This document shows positions 17,926 through 25,972 of a stretch of 64,000 nt of DNA, one piece after another (the first letter of the stretch is position 1; each line of letters begins with the position of its first letter). Origin of the DNA: Treponema medium (lineage in GTDB: Bacteria > Spirochaetota > Spirochaetia > Treponematales > Treponemataceae); assembly GCF_017161265.1 (NCBI RefSeq), contig NZ_CP031393.1, forward strand, positions 2,294,001-2,358,000. Direction: 5' to 3'. The notes below the pieces were generated by a model. It was not told the origin of the DNA. It worked only from the letters and a program-made list of their open reading frames with translations, and searched no databases. The position numbers were made by a program, and so were the translations under genes.

Positions 17926-18850
17926 ACTGCTGACCCCGGAGACTATCTATGACGCGGCTGCATTCGTGCGGCAGCACGAATACCGCTGCATCGATCTTGC
18001 AGAGCAGCTGCGGCTTTGCTTGTACCCCGACTATGCTCCGCGGTATAAAAAGGCGGCGGCTATCTATACCTGCCCGCAACGGCAAACTTGTCTGCAACCG
18101 CAAAAAATCTGCTGCGGGGTCTTACTGTTCAGTACATACGGGCTTTTGTTCCACTGCATCGATACGGACATCCCTGAGGAAACGGTCTTAGCTCTCGGCA
18201 GATTTTTTTTAAGTGAGGACTTTCCTTACACGGAACTCCACGCCGTTGCGGGCATCCGCGAGCATACGCTCCTCTTTGAGCGGGTTATGTCCGAAACAGC
18301 GCATATCCAGCTCGACGCCGCCGTAGATTACTACCTCATGCGCCACGCAAAACCTTGTACGGATATATTCTTTCAAACCGCGCAGTCCAAGCTGAATGCC
18401 GCACTGTCCATTGAACGCGCAACGGAGAATGATCTTACAGAACTCTTCCCGCTCCAGCTCGATTATGAACATACCGAGGTTGCCTACGAAGGCCGCCCGA
18501 TAAACCCCGCTGTCTGTAAACTGTCGCTGCGCGCCCGCCTTACAACCGAATACATCTACAAGGTCTCAGCAGATGGGCGCATCGTCGCAAAGGCCGGAAC
18601 CAATGCGCAGGGCTTTCACTGGTTCCAAATCGGCGGCGTCTATACCCTGCCCGCATACCGAAATAAAGGATTAGCCGCAGCCGCCGTTGCGCATCTTATT
18701 AATACCCACAGCACAGAAGCGCACGGCTTCGCACTCTTCGTAAAAACCGCCAACACGGCCGCCCTCCGCGTATACGAAAAGCTCGGCTTTGAGCAGTGTG
18801 GGCTGTTTAGAATGAGTTACTGGAAGGCGGGGGCGAAGATAGGGGAATGA
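17909..18850 (+). CDS. GNAT family acetyltransferase, two-lobed
   Basis: 313 residues from ATG 17909 (MHYCFELL); the open frame begins earlier, but that part is the shadow of the preceding gene. The C-terminal half carries the GNAT fold: HWFQIGGVYTLPAYRNKGLAAAAVAHL (acetyl-CoA loop RNKGLA) and VYEKLGFEQCGLFRMSYW. The N-terminal half looks like a divergent second lobe. It is translationally coupled to the membrane protein upstream by a 17-bp overlap, so the two probably act together. The substrate is unknown. Confidence 0.8.
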   Translation: MHYCFELLTPETIYDAAAFVRQHEYRCIDLAEQLRLCLYPDYAPRYKKAAAIYTCPQRQTCLQPQKICCGVLLFSTYGLLFHCIDTDIPEETVLALGRFFLSEDFPYTELHAVAGIREHTLLFERVMSETAHIQLDAAVDYYLMRHAKPCTDIFFQTAQSKLNAALSIERATENDLTELFPLQLDYEHTEVAYEGRPINPAVCKLSLRARLTTEYIYKVSADGRIVAKAGTNAQGFHWFQIGGVYTLPAYRNKGLAAAAVAHLINTHSTEAHGFALFVKTANTAALRVYEKLGFEQCGLFRMSYWKAGAKIGE

Positions 18851-18959
18851 GGGAAAGACTTGCAATTTTTGCTGAAAGATAGAAAGCACATGTAATGCAA
18901 AATATTTACAAATAAACTCTATTGCTATACAATACACTAAAAAGGAGGAGTATGCAGTT

Positions 18960-19211
18960 ATGGCACAAATTAGTTTGAGAATTGATGATGATGTAAAAAG
19001 GAGTGCAGAACAAGTATGTGCAGATATTGGTATATCCCTATCTACGGCAATCAATATTTATCTGAAAAAGCTTGGGAGAGAAAGACGTATACCTTTTAAA
19101 GTGAAAGCTGATCCATTCTATTCTCCTAAAAACAGCGCAGTGCTTGATAAAAGAGCATTAGAAAGTATCCCATTACTCCGCTTTTACCCAGCGAGTTACA
19201 CCTGTTCTTAA
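18960..19211 (+). CDS. Orphan RelB/DinJ family antitoxin
   Basis: 83 residues. The ribbon-helix-helix start MAQISLRIDDDVKRSAEQVCADIGISLSTAINIYLKK and RERRIPFKVKADPFYS are textbook DinJ/RelB. The last 13 residues run into the 3' end of the opposite-strand MATE gene (39-bp overlap) and do not look like a normal DinJ C-terminus, which is where the toxin is bound. No YafQ/RelE toxin gene is nearby. A strong AAGGAGG Shine-Dalgarno is present. It is likely an orphan or truncated antitoxin. Confidence 0.75.
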   Translation: MAQISLRIDDDVKRSAEQVCADIGISLSTAINIYLKKLGRERRIPFKVKADPFYSPKNSAVLDKRALESIPLLRFYPASYTCS

Positions 19212-20582
19212 CAGCCGGAATTCGCGTTTAATTAAAATGAGGATCGGAATTGCTGTTACCAGTTCAATGAACAGCGTACCGTAGTACACACCGCGGACAC
19301 CGGTAAAACGGGGCAACAGCAGCATCACGGGAACATACAGTACAACTTGCTGCATAACGGCAATTATGGAACTGCTTAATCCTTTATTGATTGCGGGGAA
19401 AAAACTTAACGTTAAAAACGTGAGCGGCATCACAGGCAGCAGCGCCATAAATATCCTAATCTGTATACTGTTTTCCGCGGTAATCAATGTGCGGTTCATC
19501 ATAACACCGGCTGCCGCTTCGGGCATGGTGAGCGCAAAACCCCAAAAGGGAAGCACGAGTATAAAAGAAGCCGTTACAAAACATTTAAATGCGGCAATCA
19601 CACGTTCGGACTGCGCCGCTCCGAAATTAATACCGATAATGGGAGGCATCGCAATCATAAATCCGACAAGCGGTTGTATGACAAAACTGAACAGGCGGGT
19701 AACCACACCGTAAAAAGCGATATCGTGAGCAGTCCCGTAACGGGTAATAACGTTCAACACCAACATACTCTGCAAGACCATCATAATTTGCATAATAAAA
19801 GCGGATAGCCCCATCTGGACAATCTTGCCGATAATATCGTTATCAAACCTGATAGCATATACACGGGACAATGAAGCATCGGGAGCCTCAGTTGAATAAT
19901 CAATGAGCTGCCGTACCAGCGGTGAACGGCTCACATACAGCATACAAATCAGCGCCTGCGCAATCATACCGATGTTCGTACCGATTGCAGCCCCCTTAAT
20001 GCCCTGCTTGAGCAAAACCATCAACACATAGTTTGAAAGCCCGTTTACCACCAAACCGATCGCCATAATGACGGCCGCGGTTTTCATTTTACCTTCAGCG
20101 CGGATCAGCGTATTGAGTGCAACGGCATATATCCAAGGAAGCGCCCCCCATAAAAGGGTCCGGTAATACACATCGCCGAGTGCAAGTTCATTTCCCCTGC
20201 CGCCCATCGCAAAAAGCAGCGGCTGCGAAAAACGAAAGCCTAACAGCATTACCGCCGCCGAAGCGATAAGCACCAGCGCATTCGCATTCCCTAATAGCCG
20301 CCGCCGAATATCGGTATCTTCCGCACCGATCGCTATACTTAATAGAGAACCCGCTCCCGTTCCGATCAGAAGCCCGAAGCCGGTAAGCGCAATCACCGGC
20401 GGCAGCGCAATAGAAATACCCGCAAGCGAGCCTTCTTCCGCAAAGCGCCCGACAAATATTCCATCAAGCACATTGTTCGCTCCAAGCAGGAACATCGCAA
20501 TAACTGCCGGCCATGAAAAATCTATTAAAATCTTCCACAGATTGCCGTTTAAAATCTGTGTCCGTTGTTTTTCCGTTTCCAT
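19173..20582 (-). CDS. MATE family efflux protein
   Basis: 469 residues with about twelve hydrophobic segments in two homologous halves. The start region (ILIDFSWPAVIAMFLLGANNVLDGIFVGRF) and the mid-protein QPLVGFMIAMPPIIGINFGAAQ are typical of the MATE DinF/MepA branch. It should export cationic drugs or metabolites using Na+ or H+. AGGAG precedes ATG 20582. It follows a six-TM protein gene by 2 bp and is presumably cotranscribed with it. Confidence 0.9.
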   Translation of the reverse strand: METEKQRTQILNGNLWKILIDFSWPAVIAMFLLGANNVLDGIFVGRFAEEGSLAGISIALPPVIALTGFGLLIGTGAGSLLSIAIGAEDTDIRRRLLGNANALVLIASAAVMLLGFRFSQPLLFAMGGRGNELALGDVYYRTLLWGALPWIYAVALNTLIRAEGKMKTAAVIMAIGLVVNGLSNYVLMVLLKQGIKGAAIGTNIGMIAQALICMLYVSRSPLVRQLIDYSTEAPDASLSRVYAIRFDNDIIGKIVQMGLSAFIMQIMMVLQSMLVLNVITRYGTAHDIAFYGVVTRLFSFVIQPLVGFMIAMPPIIGINFGAAQSERVIAAFKCFVTASFILVLPFWGFALTMPEAAAGVMMNRTLITAENSIQIRIFMALLPVMPLTFLTLSFFPAINKGLSSSIIAVMQQVVLYVPVMLLLPRFTGVRGVYYGTLFIELVTAIPILILIKREFRLLRTGVTRWVKAE

Positions 20583-20584
20583 GT

Positions 20585-21346
20585 TTACTCCTGCGTACCG
20601 GTTGTCTGGGGCAAATACCTGCTTGCCATTTGCAGCTGATAGTTAATGACCAGTTTACAATACAAAATTGAAGAAATATACGCATTACAGGTTAAAACGA
20701 TAACGCGCGCTAATGACGGCGTATACTGCGGATTGTCCATAATAGTAAAACCGGCATAAAAAGCCGTTGCATACAGTATAAAGAAAAACGGCAGAACAAC
20801 AAAAAAATTTTTTTTGAAAATAGCTTTACTTTCGGCGATAATATGCTTCATCTTCATACTTTCTTTTTTATACACCAAGATGGTCGGTACAAACACCAAT
20901 CGGCTGAACCAATATAAAAGAAGAATAAAAACCACCCCTTTACCTATCCAATCCATAACGGAGGCAAACCCAGATGCTTCCGGTTGTGCCGAATGGAAAG
21001 TAAGCATAACTACGGCAACCGGTATGGTGATAATAATCAACTGAATAAGATAAATAACATAGAGGTGTAGAATTACGGCAAAAATAGAATTGAAAACAAC
21101 ATTCCCTATCTGTTGTTTTATATATGCGCGTTGAAAATAGACAATAGCGGCTGTTTGCAAAACAGCTACGGCAAGAATTAAAAGCGTGATAAAAGAATTC
21201 ACCGCCTCATTTGAACCGGTAAACATAGACATGATATTTGAAACAACTGCCAAACCTATATAGACAAGAGTATAGTTTATAAACGGTTTTCCCAGAAGCT
21301 TCATATCGGATACAATGGAGCGAATAAGATTGATGAATTGTTTCAT
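20585..21346 (-). CDS. Hypothetical integral membrane protein
   Basis: 253 residues with about six hydrophobic segments; layout resembles DUF975/YciC-type proteins (long helices, RLVFVPTILVYKKESMKMKHIIAESK between TM segments). Function is unknown. It lies directly upstream of the MATE gene with 2 bp between stop and start, implying an operon. The Shine-Dalgarno before ATG 21346 is weak. Confidence 0.6.
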   Translation of the reverse strand: MKQFINLIRSIVSDMKLLGKPFINYTLVYIGLAVVSNIMSMFTGSNEAVNSFITLLILAVAVLQTAAIVYFQRAYIKQQIGNVVFNSIFAVILHLYVIYLIQLIIITIPVAVVMLTFHSAQPEASGFASVMDWIGKGVVFILLLYWFSRLVFVPTILVYKKESMKMKHIIAESKAIFKKNFFVVLPFFFILYATAFYAGFTIMDNPQYTPSLARVIVLTCNAYISSILYCKLVINYQLQMASRYLPQTTGTQE

Positions 21347-21511
21347 ACCGGTTTCCCTTTTTGATGAATAATGACTGCACCAATCATAATCAATATCCGA
21401 TGTTTTTACAACGAAAAAATATATTTTTTAGGAAAGACCGAAGAAATACACAGGGATTCCGCATTATAAATATTTTAAGCGATTTCCTGCCTTACTGTGC
21501 GAAACACATCG

Positions 21512-21540
21512 TTGACCTTTCATAAGGGGTATTCTATAAT
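21512..21540 (+). promoter_or_regulatory. Promoter of cutC, apparently leaderless
   Basis: TTGACC (21512-21517), a 17-nt spacer and a perfect TATAAT (21535-21540). Only 6 nt separate the -10 box from the ATG at 21547, so transcription should start at or next to the start codon. No Shine-Dalgarno is present. Confidence 0.75.
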
Positions 21541-21546
21541 TACGGA

Positions 21547-22293
21547 ATGAAAAGCACTATTACCATTGAAATTTGCGCAGGCTCGCTCGATGATGCAATT
21601 ACAGCCGAAAAAGCCGGCGCCGCAAGAATTGAATTAAATTCTTCCTTGTTTTTGGGAGGACTAACACCCTCGCTCGGAACGCTTCTCCTTGTTAAAAAAG
21701 AGACAAGCCTCAAAGTGATGACAATGGTTCGCCCCCGCGCCGCAGGATTTTTATACACCGCATCCGAATTTAAGACGATGAAAGAAGATGCAAAACTGTT
21801 TATCGACAACGGAGCAGACGGTATCGTATTCGGCTTTTTAAAAAAGAATGGAACGATAGATGAAAAGCGATGCGAAGCCCTCATCAAAATTGCAGGCGAT
21901 AAAGAAAAGGTATTCCACCGCGCCATCGATGTCGTACCCGATCCTCTTAAAACGCTTGATATCCTGATTGATCTCGGCTTTACCCGTGTACTCACCAGCG
22001 GACAAGAACCGACCGCCTACGAAGGCATGGAGCTGATCGCTGCGATGGTTAAGCATGCAAAAGGCCGGATAGAAATTCTGCCCGGCGGCGGCATTACAAA
22101 GAAAAATGCGGCGAAGCTCGTAAAAGGCACCGGCGTCAATCAGATTCACTTTGCAGCGTTAAAAGCCGTTGCCGAACCTTCGACGGCAAAGAATCCCGCC
22201 ATCTACTACGGTGGCGCACTCTACCCGCCGGAAGACCGGTTTGAAACCGCCGACCTCGGCGCGATGTCCGAAATTATCGGCACCGTAAAATAA
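21547..22293 (+). CDS. cutC: CutC family protein
   Basis: 248 residues, normal for the family. The TIM-barrel signature starts ITIEICAGSLDDAITAEKAGAARIELNSSL, followed by MTMVRPRAAGFLYT, FHRAIDVVPDPLKTLDIL, RVLTSGQEPTAYEG and RIEILPGGGI. CutC was linked to copper tolerance, but that role is debated and the true substrate is unsettled. It is a single-gene unit with its own promoter and probably a leaderless mRNA. Confidence 0.93.
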   Translation: MKSTITIEICAGSLDDAITAEKAGAARIELNSSLFLGGLTPSLGTLLLVKKETSLKVMTMVRPRAAGFLYTASEFKTMKEDAKLFIDNGADGIVFGFLKKNGTIDEKRCEALIKIAGDKEKVFHRAIDVVPDPLKTLDILIDLGFTRVLTSGQEPTAYEGMELIAAMVKHAKGRIEILPGGGITKKNAAKLVKGTGVNQIHFAALKAVAEPSTAKNPAIYYGGALYPPEDRFETADLGAMSEIIGTVK

Positions 22294-22413
22294 GCGCTGG
22301 GGATATGAACCCCTCTGCACAAATAAGCGCTGCATCGGTTTTGTACGGGTTTGCCGGCTCCGGCGGCGGTGTAATTCTCCGATTGCCTGAAGCAGATACA
22401 ACCAATACGTTTT

Positions 22414-22977
22414 TTAAAACAATACAAGGCCGACCGCAGCGCCGGCAAGAATTAAAAAGATAGGATGCAGCCGCTTAAACAGTATTTGCACAAGTAAGAA
22501 AAGGCAAAAGACGGCTGCAGCTTTCCAGTCAACCAATTCCGTCCACTGCCGCGAAGCGTAAAAGGCAGGCAATGTGAATACTGCAACGGCAAGTACATTC
22601 CATGCCGCAGCGGCAATCATCCCCGCAGCTCCCGCCCGAAGCCCATACATAGTGTTCTTAACCGGTGCCGCATTTTGAAACGATTGGGTAAAGCGGGCGA
22701 TTAACACAATGACAATCAGCGACGGCAGCACCATTCCGGCAGTCAACACAAGGCTGCCCCAAATACCATACAACTCATACCCTACATAAGTCGCCATATT
22801 GATGCCGATCGGACCGGGGGTCGATTCCGAAACGGCAATCATCGCAATAAACCGCTCCGAACTGATAATTGATCGGGAAACCAGCTCCTGCTGCATCAAG
22901 CTGATGGCAACCAGTCCGCCGCCGATGGTAGAAAGACCGATATACATAAAAAGGAAAAACAAACCGAACAAGCTCAT
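22414..22977 (-). CDS. Chromate transporter, ChrA half-protein (second subunit)
   Basis: 187 residues. Family signatures are FLFMYIGLSTIGGGLVAISLMQQELV near the start and VSESTPGPIGINMATYVGY. Short ChrA proteins work as pairs; its partner is the upstream gene, which it overlaps by 4 bp. These pairs often transport anions other than chromate, and substrate cannot be told here. AAGGA precedes ATG 22977. Confidence 0.88.
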   Translation of the reverse strand: MSLFGLFFLFMYIGLSTIGGGLVAISLMQQELVSRSIISSERFIAMIAVSESTPGPIGINMATYVGYELYGIWGSLVLTAGMVLPSLIVIVLIARFTQSFQNAAPVKNTMYGLRAGAAGMIAAAAWNVLAVAVFTLPAFYASRQWTELVDWKAAAVFCLFLLVQILFKRLHPIFLILAGAAVGLVLF

Positions 22978-23558
22978 TCTTTATCCTTCTTACGGCGGAC
23001 GGAAGCTCTTTTGCCGTTTCTGATAATCTGCGCACAAAACCCGATAATACCGGCAGCAAGTACTATCAAGATACCAGACACATTCCACACGGACATCGCG
23101 AGAAAGGCGCCGACGGCAATCCCCGCGGTAACAAAGTCGGTAATAATCTTTTTGCCGAAAGTAAAAACCGCACGGGCAAGCAGGGCGGCAACAGCAACAT
23201 AGATGCCTTTCATTGCGCGCTGTATCCATACAATATCGGAAAAGCGGGAGATGGAACCGGCTATCAGCGTAATGACAATCCACGAAGGACACACAATCCC
23301 TATCGTGCTCACAATCGACCCCGAAAGACCAGCGCGCTTATACCCGCAGAACGTTGCAACATTCACCGCAATAATTCCCGGCGTACACTGCCCTATCGCA
23401 AAGTAATTCAGGATTTCTTCTTCCGTCAGCCACTTTTTCGATTCTACCAATTCTTTCTGCAGCATCGGCAGCATACTCATACCGCCGCCGAAGGTAAAAA
23501 GCCCTATCTTAAAAAAAGCAGTGAACAACTGCACATACCGCATCAATCCGTCTTTCAT
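22974..23558 (-). CDS. Chromate transporter, ChrA half-protein (first subunit)
   Basis: 194 residues. It has the same fold as its partner: FFKIGLFTFGGGMSMLPMLQKELVE and FAIGQCTPGIIAVNVATFCGYKRAG (the QCTPG motif). It has about five membrane segments and a basic C-terminal tail. An AAGGAGG Shine-Dalgarno precedes ATG 23558. It is the first gene of a two-gene operon; a split ChrA heterodimer is the likely functional unit. Confidence 0.88.
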   Translation of the reverse strand: MKDGLMRYVQLFTAFFKIGLFTFGGGMSMLPMLQKELVESKKWLTEEEILNYFAIGQCTPGIIAVNVATFCGYKRAGLSGSIVSTIGIVCPSWIVITLIAGSISRFSDIVWIQRAMKGIYVAVAALLARAVFTFGKKIITDFVTAGIAVGAFLAMSVWNVSGILIVLAAGIIGFCAQIIRNGKRASVRRKKDKE

Positions 23559-23636
23559 AGCTCATCTGCCTCCTTGTTTTTATCCATGCCGAGGGTTTAA
23601 TACCTGACGATTTACGTCTACGCCCTGCATCTATAG

Positions 23637-23667
23637 ACCTGTTCGATAACTGCGTTTTCGAACAGGT
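23637..23667 (-). terminator. Hairpin 3' of the ParB-like gene, same loop as the element at 63012
   Basis: ACCTGTTCG/CGAACAGGT is a perfect 9-bp stem with a 13-nt loop, 8 bp past the stop codon of the gene at 23676. The core CGATAACTGCGTTTTCG is shared, with one change, with the hairpin at 63012-63040, while the outer arms differ but still pair. It may act as the terminator. Confidence 0.6.
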
Positions 23668-23675
23668 TTTATGTA

Positions 23676-24716
23676 CTACTTTTTAAAAAGCCTCAAAAAC
23701 TTTGCTTTAAGCTTTGAAAGAGCTGAAGGAGCTTGAGCCTTTGCCGTTTTCTCTAATTCAACAAAATCCCGAGCGGCATCATCGAGACTGAAATCGTTGC
23801 CGTTCTTTTGCTTGAGCCTATCCCAATGCTTGACAATCCAGACATAAATATCGCTCTTCGTCCGATCTTTAAAATCGGAAAGCAGCTTATATTTATCTAT
23901 CACAGCGATAACCGGAAGATACACCGTTTTAAACCAAGAAATCAGCGCATCGCTAAAATCAACAACCCCGCCGCAAGCGTCGGAGTATGTTGTTCTTATA
24001 AGGTGGTTGCAGTCGGCTTTAATACCCTTTGTTACGACGCAGCGCGTCGGGGTATTAAACCCTCCGCACGAATCGATTTCGGTATGCTGCTGCTCATTCA
24101 TATAATACTTATGGACAAGGATATGATTATAGATGACATCGTAGCGGCCGGCTGCGGTAAAGTCCAAATCCCAGTAATCGGTTAGATCACCAAAATGTGT
24201 TTCATTATAAAACACCCGCTTTTCGTAACGGATAACCGCAGTAAGCAGCGTATCCAGTCTGACATCAGGCGGCAGCTGCACCTCACTTTGCAGCGAGATC
24301 ACTTCGGCATCGATAAACTCAACGCCTTGCGTCTTTGCTACCGACACTCGGTGATTCCCGTCCCGAACAAAATACAATCCGCCGAGCTCATACAGCTGAA
24401 TGGGCGGCAATACAATGTCGGACAAATGAGCTTGATCGACATTAACCCACCGCTGCTTCAATTCATTTGAACGGGGTAAAAAACGGTTGTCAAAATCATT
24501 ATAGCGCCCCTCACTGCCGACTATCTTGTTGATCGGAACCGTTTTAAGCCCGACATACACCTCATTCTTCGGCTTTAAAATCTTTTTTACGTCGTTCAAA
24601 GAGAGAAGCCGTTTTTTATCGGGATGCATAACATTCTGCATCTCATTGATCCATGCCTTATTGCGCGCCTTGGAAAAATCTTCTTGTGCCTGAAATCTAA
24701 AAGCATCCGACTGCAT
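23676..24716 (-). CDS. ParB-like/sulfiredoxin-fold protein carrying an in-frame repeat insertion
   Basis: 346 residues from ATG 24716 (MQSDAFRF); the open frame extends upstream without support. Residues about 60-140 hold a ParB-type core: VYVGLKTVPINKIVGSEGRY and YFVRDGNHRVSVAKTQGVEF, the latter with the DGNHR motif of ParB/Srx-fold proteins. The C-terminus is basic (LKAKFLRLFKK). About 37 residues (SCGGFNTP to DACGGVVD) are encoded by dispersed element A (23966-24075), and the frame stays open through it. DNA or nucleotide binding is likely, but the role is unknown. Confidence 0.65.
   Translation of the reverse strand: MQSDAFRFQAQEDFSKARNKAWINEMQNVMHPDKKRLLSLNDVKKILKPKNEVYVGLKTVPINKIVGSEGRYNDFDNRFLPRSNELKQRWVNVDQAHLSDIVLPPIQLYELGGLYFVRDGNHRVSVAKTQGVEFIDAEVISLQSEVQLPPDVRLDTLLTAVIRYEKRVFYNETHFGDLTDYWDLDFTAAGRYDVIYNHILVHKYYMNEQQHTEIDSCGGFNTPTRCVVTKGIKADCNHLIRTTYSDACGGVVDFSDALISWFKTVYLPVIAVIDKYKLLSDFKDRTKSDIYVWIVKHWDRLKQKNGNDFSLDDAARDFVELEKTAKAQAPSALSKLKAKFLRLFKK
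23966..24075. repeat. Dispersed palindromic element A inside a coding sequence
   Basis: About 110 bp starting AACCCCGCCGCAAGCGTCGG and ending TATTAAACCCTCCGCACGAA. Its core, from TATAAGGTGGTTGCAGTCGG through ACGACGCAG, is nearly identical to the copy at 59846-59889. It can fold as TTTAATACCC/GGGTATTAAA enclosing CGACGC/GCGTCG. It lies wholly within the ParB-like gene and adds no stop codon to the gene's frame. Confidence 0.8.
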
Positions 24717-24770
24717 AATAGTAGTATAATGGTAGTAAATAAAAAACGGCCTGTCAAGGTAATGAAAAAC

Positions 24771-24834
24771 GGTGCAAAATTTTAAATAAATTTTGCACCA
24801 ATGGAAAGCAACCGCTTGATATATTTCCAATGCG
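24771..24834. repeat. Two adjacent hairpins upstream of the ParB-like gene
   Basis: A perfect stem GGTGCAAAAT/ATTTTGCACC and next to it GCAACCGC/GCGGTTGC with a 16-nt loop. They lie between the divergent ParB-like gene and the TPR lipoprotein gene, upstream of the latter's promoter, so neither is an obvious terminator. Confidence 0.45.
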
Positions 24835-24869
24835 GTTGCATGGTCATCCTAGTCTAATCTATCGGAGTC

Positions 24870-24898
24870 TTGTCAATATACAATGGCTGTGATAGTAT
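24870..24898 (+). promoter_or_regulatory. Promoter of the TPR lipoprotein gene, apparently leaderless
   Basis: TTGTCA (24870-24875), a 17-nt spacer and TAGTAT (24893-24898), then 7 nt to GTG 24906. This supports the GTG as the start codon and a transcript that begins at it. Confidence 0.6.
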
Positions 24899-24905
24899 GC
24901 CCCCC

Positions 24906-25964
24906 GTGATACGGTTTAAAAAGTACCTGCTTGTCTGTTCCGCGCTTTGTGTCGGAGTTTTATGCTGTTCCTGTTCTCAGGATCGGTTCGGCTATCTCTA
25001 TACCAGCTTACGCGAACACCGCAAAGAACAGAAAACCTTGGTCGCTTTATTGGAAAAAGAACAGGATGCTCAAATACGGTTCGCCCTTATCGACAAAATT
25101 ACTTCTCATTTACAAGCTGAGCATAAAATAAAATCACTGGCAGTGTTCCTGCAATCCGTTATTGACGCAGAACCGGACAATCCGTATAATGCCTACTTTC
25201 TTTTACGGCTTGCGGCAGCGTATCGGGAAGCTCAAGAAGACGCTATTGCCGCATATTATTTTGAATATGCCGTTCAAAATTATTCAGATATGATGGTGAA
25301 CGGACAGTCAATCCACTTACTCTGCCTAAAAAATCTGATAGAGCTTGTCGGAACCGGCAGAAAATCGATTGTTTATTATTCACGGCTTTTGACCGATTTT
25401 TATAATGAGTTCGATCCTGCACAAGCATATTTTATGCTTGCACAGACTTATGAAAAACAAGGGGAATGGCAGCTCGCGATTCAGGCTTATACGCAATTTT
25501 TAAATCTGCACCGGTTTGATGTTATCATTCCGGGGATTCCCGACAGTTACGGCTATGCGCGCAAGATTGTCGACTATAGTACATCGACAAAAAGCTGGAC
25601 ATTCAATACGCTCGACGATCTTGTAAAGACTATCAAGACAGCAATCCGTTCACGGGACTATACGACCTTGGAACGGTGCCGCTCAAAGGTGAACTTCTTT
25701 GCGATGTCGTGGAAGCAGGAGTTATCCGATACGCAGCAACAGCCTGATACGAATCTAAAGGATTTTATGTACGGCAGTGCTATCAGTATTGCCCCCGAAC
25801 TGGATCCGTCCTCAACCCCTTACGAAGCTTATTTAAGGACTTCCGGTTGGAATCAATACATCCGTACATGGTACCTCTACTTTAGAAAAATCAACTTTCC
25901 TGCCGATCCGGCAATTCACGGCCGTTGGGAATGGGCAGGCATCTATTATGGAGAAAAAATTTGA
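24906..25964 (+). CDS. TPR-type lipoprotein
   Basis: 352 residues from GTG 24906; an ATG at 24897 is possible, but the promoter overlaps it. A signal peptide (IRFKKYLLVCSALCVGVLCCSC) ends at a Cys, so it is probably a lipoprotein. Helical repeats at about residues 95-230 (YFLLRLAAAYREAQEDAIAAYYFEYAV, YFMLAQTYEKQGEWQLAIQAYTQFL) have TPR spacing. It leads an envelope gene block with transglycosylase and OmpA genes immediately after it, so a periplasmic scaffold role in wall or outer-membrane maintenance is plausible. Confidence 0.7.
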   Translation: MIRFKKYLLVCSALCVGVLCCSCSQDRFGYLYTSLREHRKEQKTLVALLEKEQDAQIRFALIDKITSHLQAEHKIKSLAVFLQSVIDAEPDNPYNAYFLLRLAAAYREAQEDAIAAYYFEYAVQNYSDMMVNGQSIHLLCLKNLIELVGTGRKSIVYYSRLLTDFYNEFDPAQAYFMLAQTYEKQGEWQLAIQAYTQFLNLHRFDVIIPGIPDSYGYARKIVDYSTSTKSWTFNTLDDLVKTIKTAIRSRDYTTLERCRSKVNFFAMSWKQELSDTQQQPDTNLKDFMYGSAISIAPELDPSSTPYEAYLRTSGWNQYIRTWYLYFRKINFPADPAIHGRWEWAGIYYGEKI

Positions 25965-25972
25965 GGATGTGT

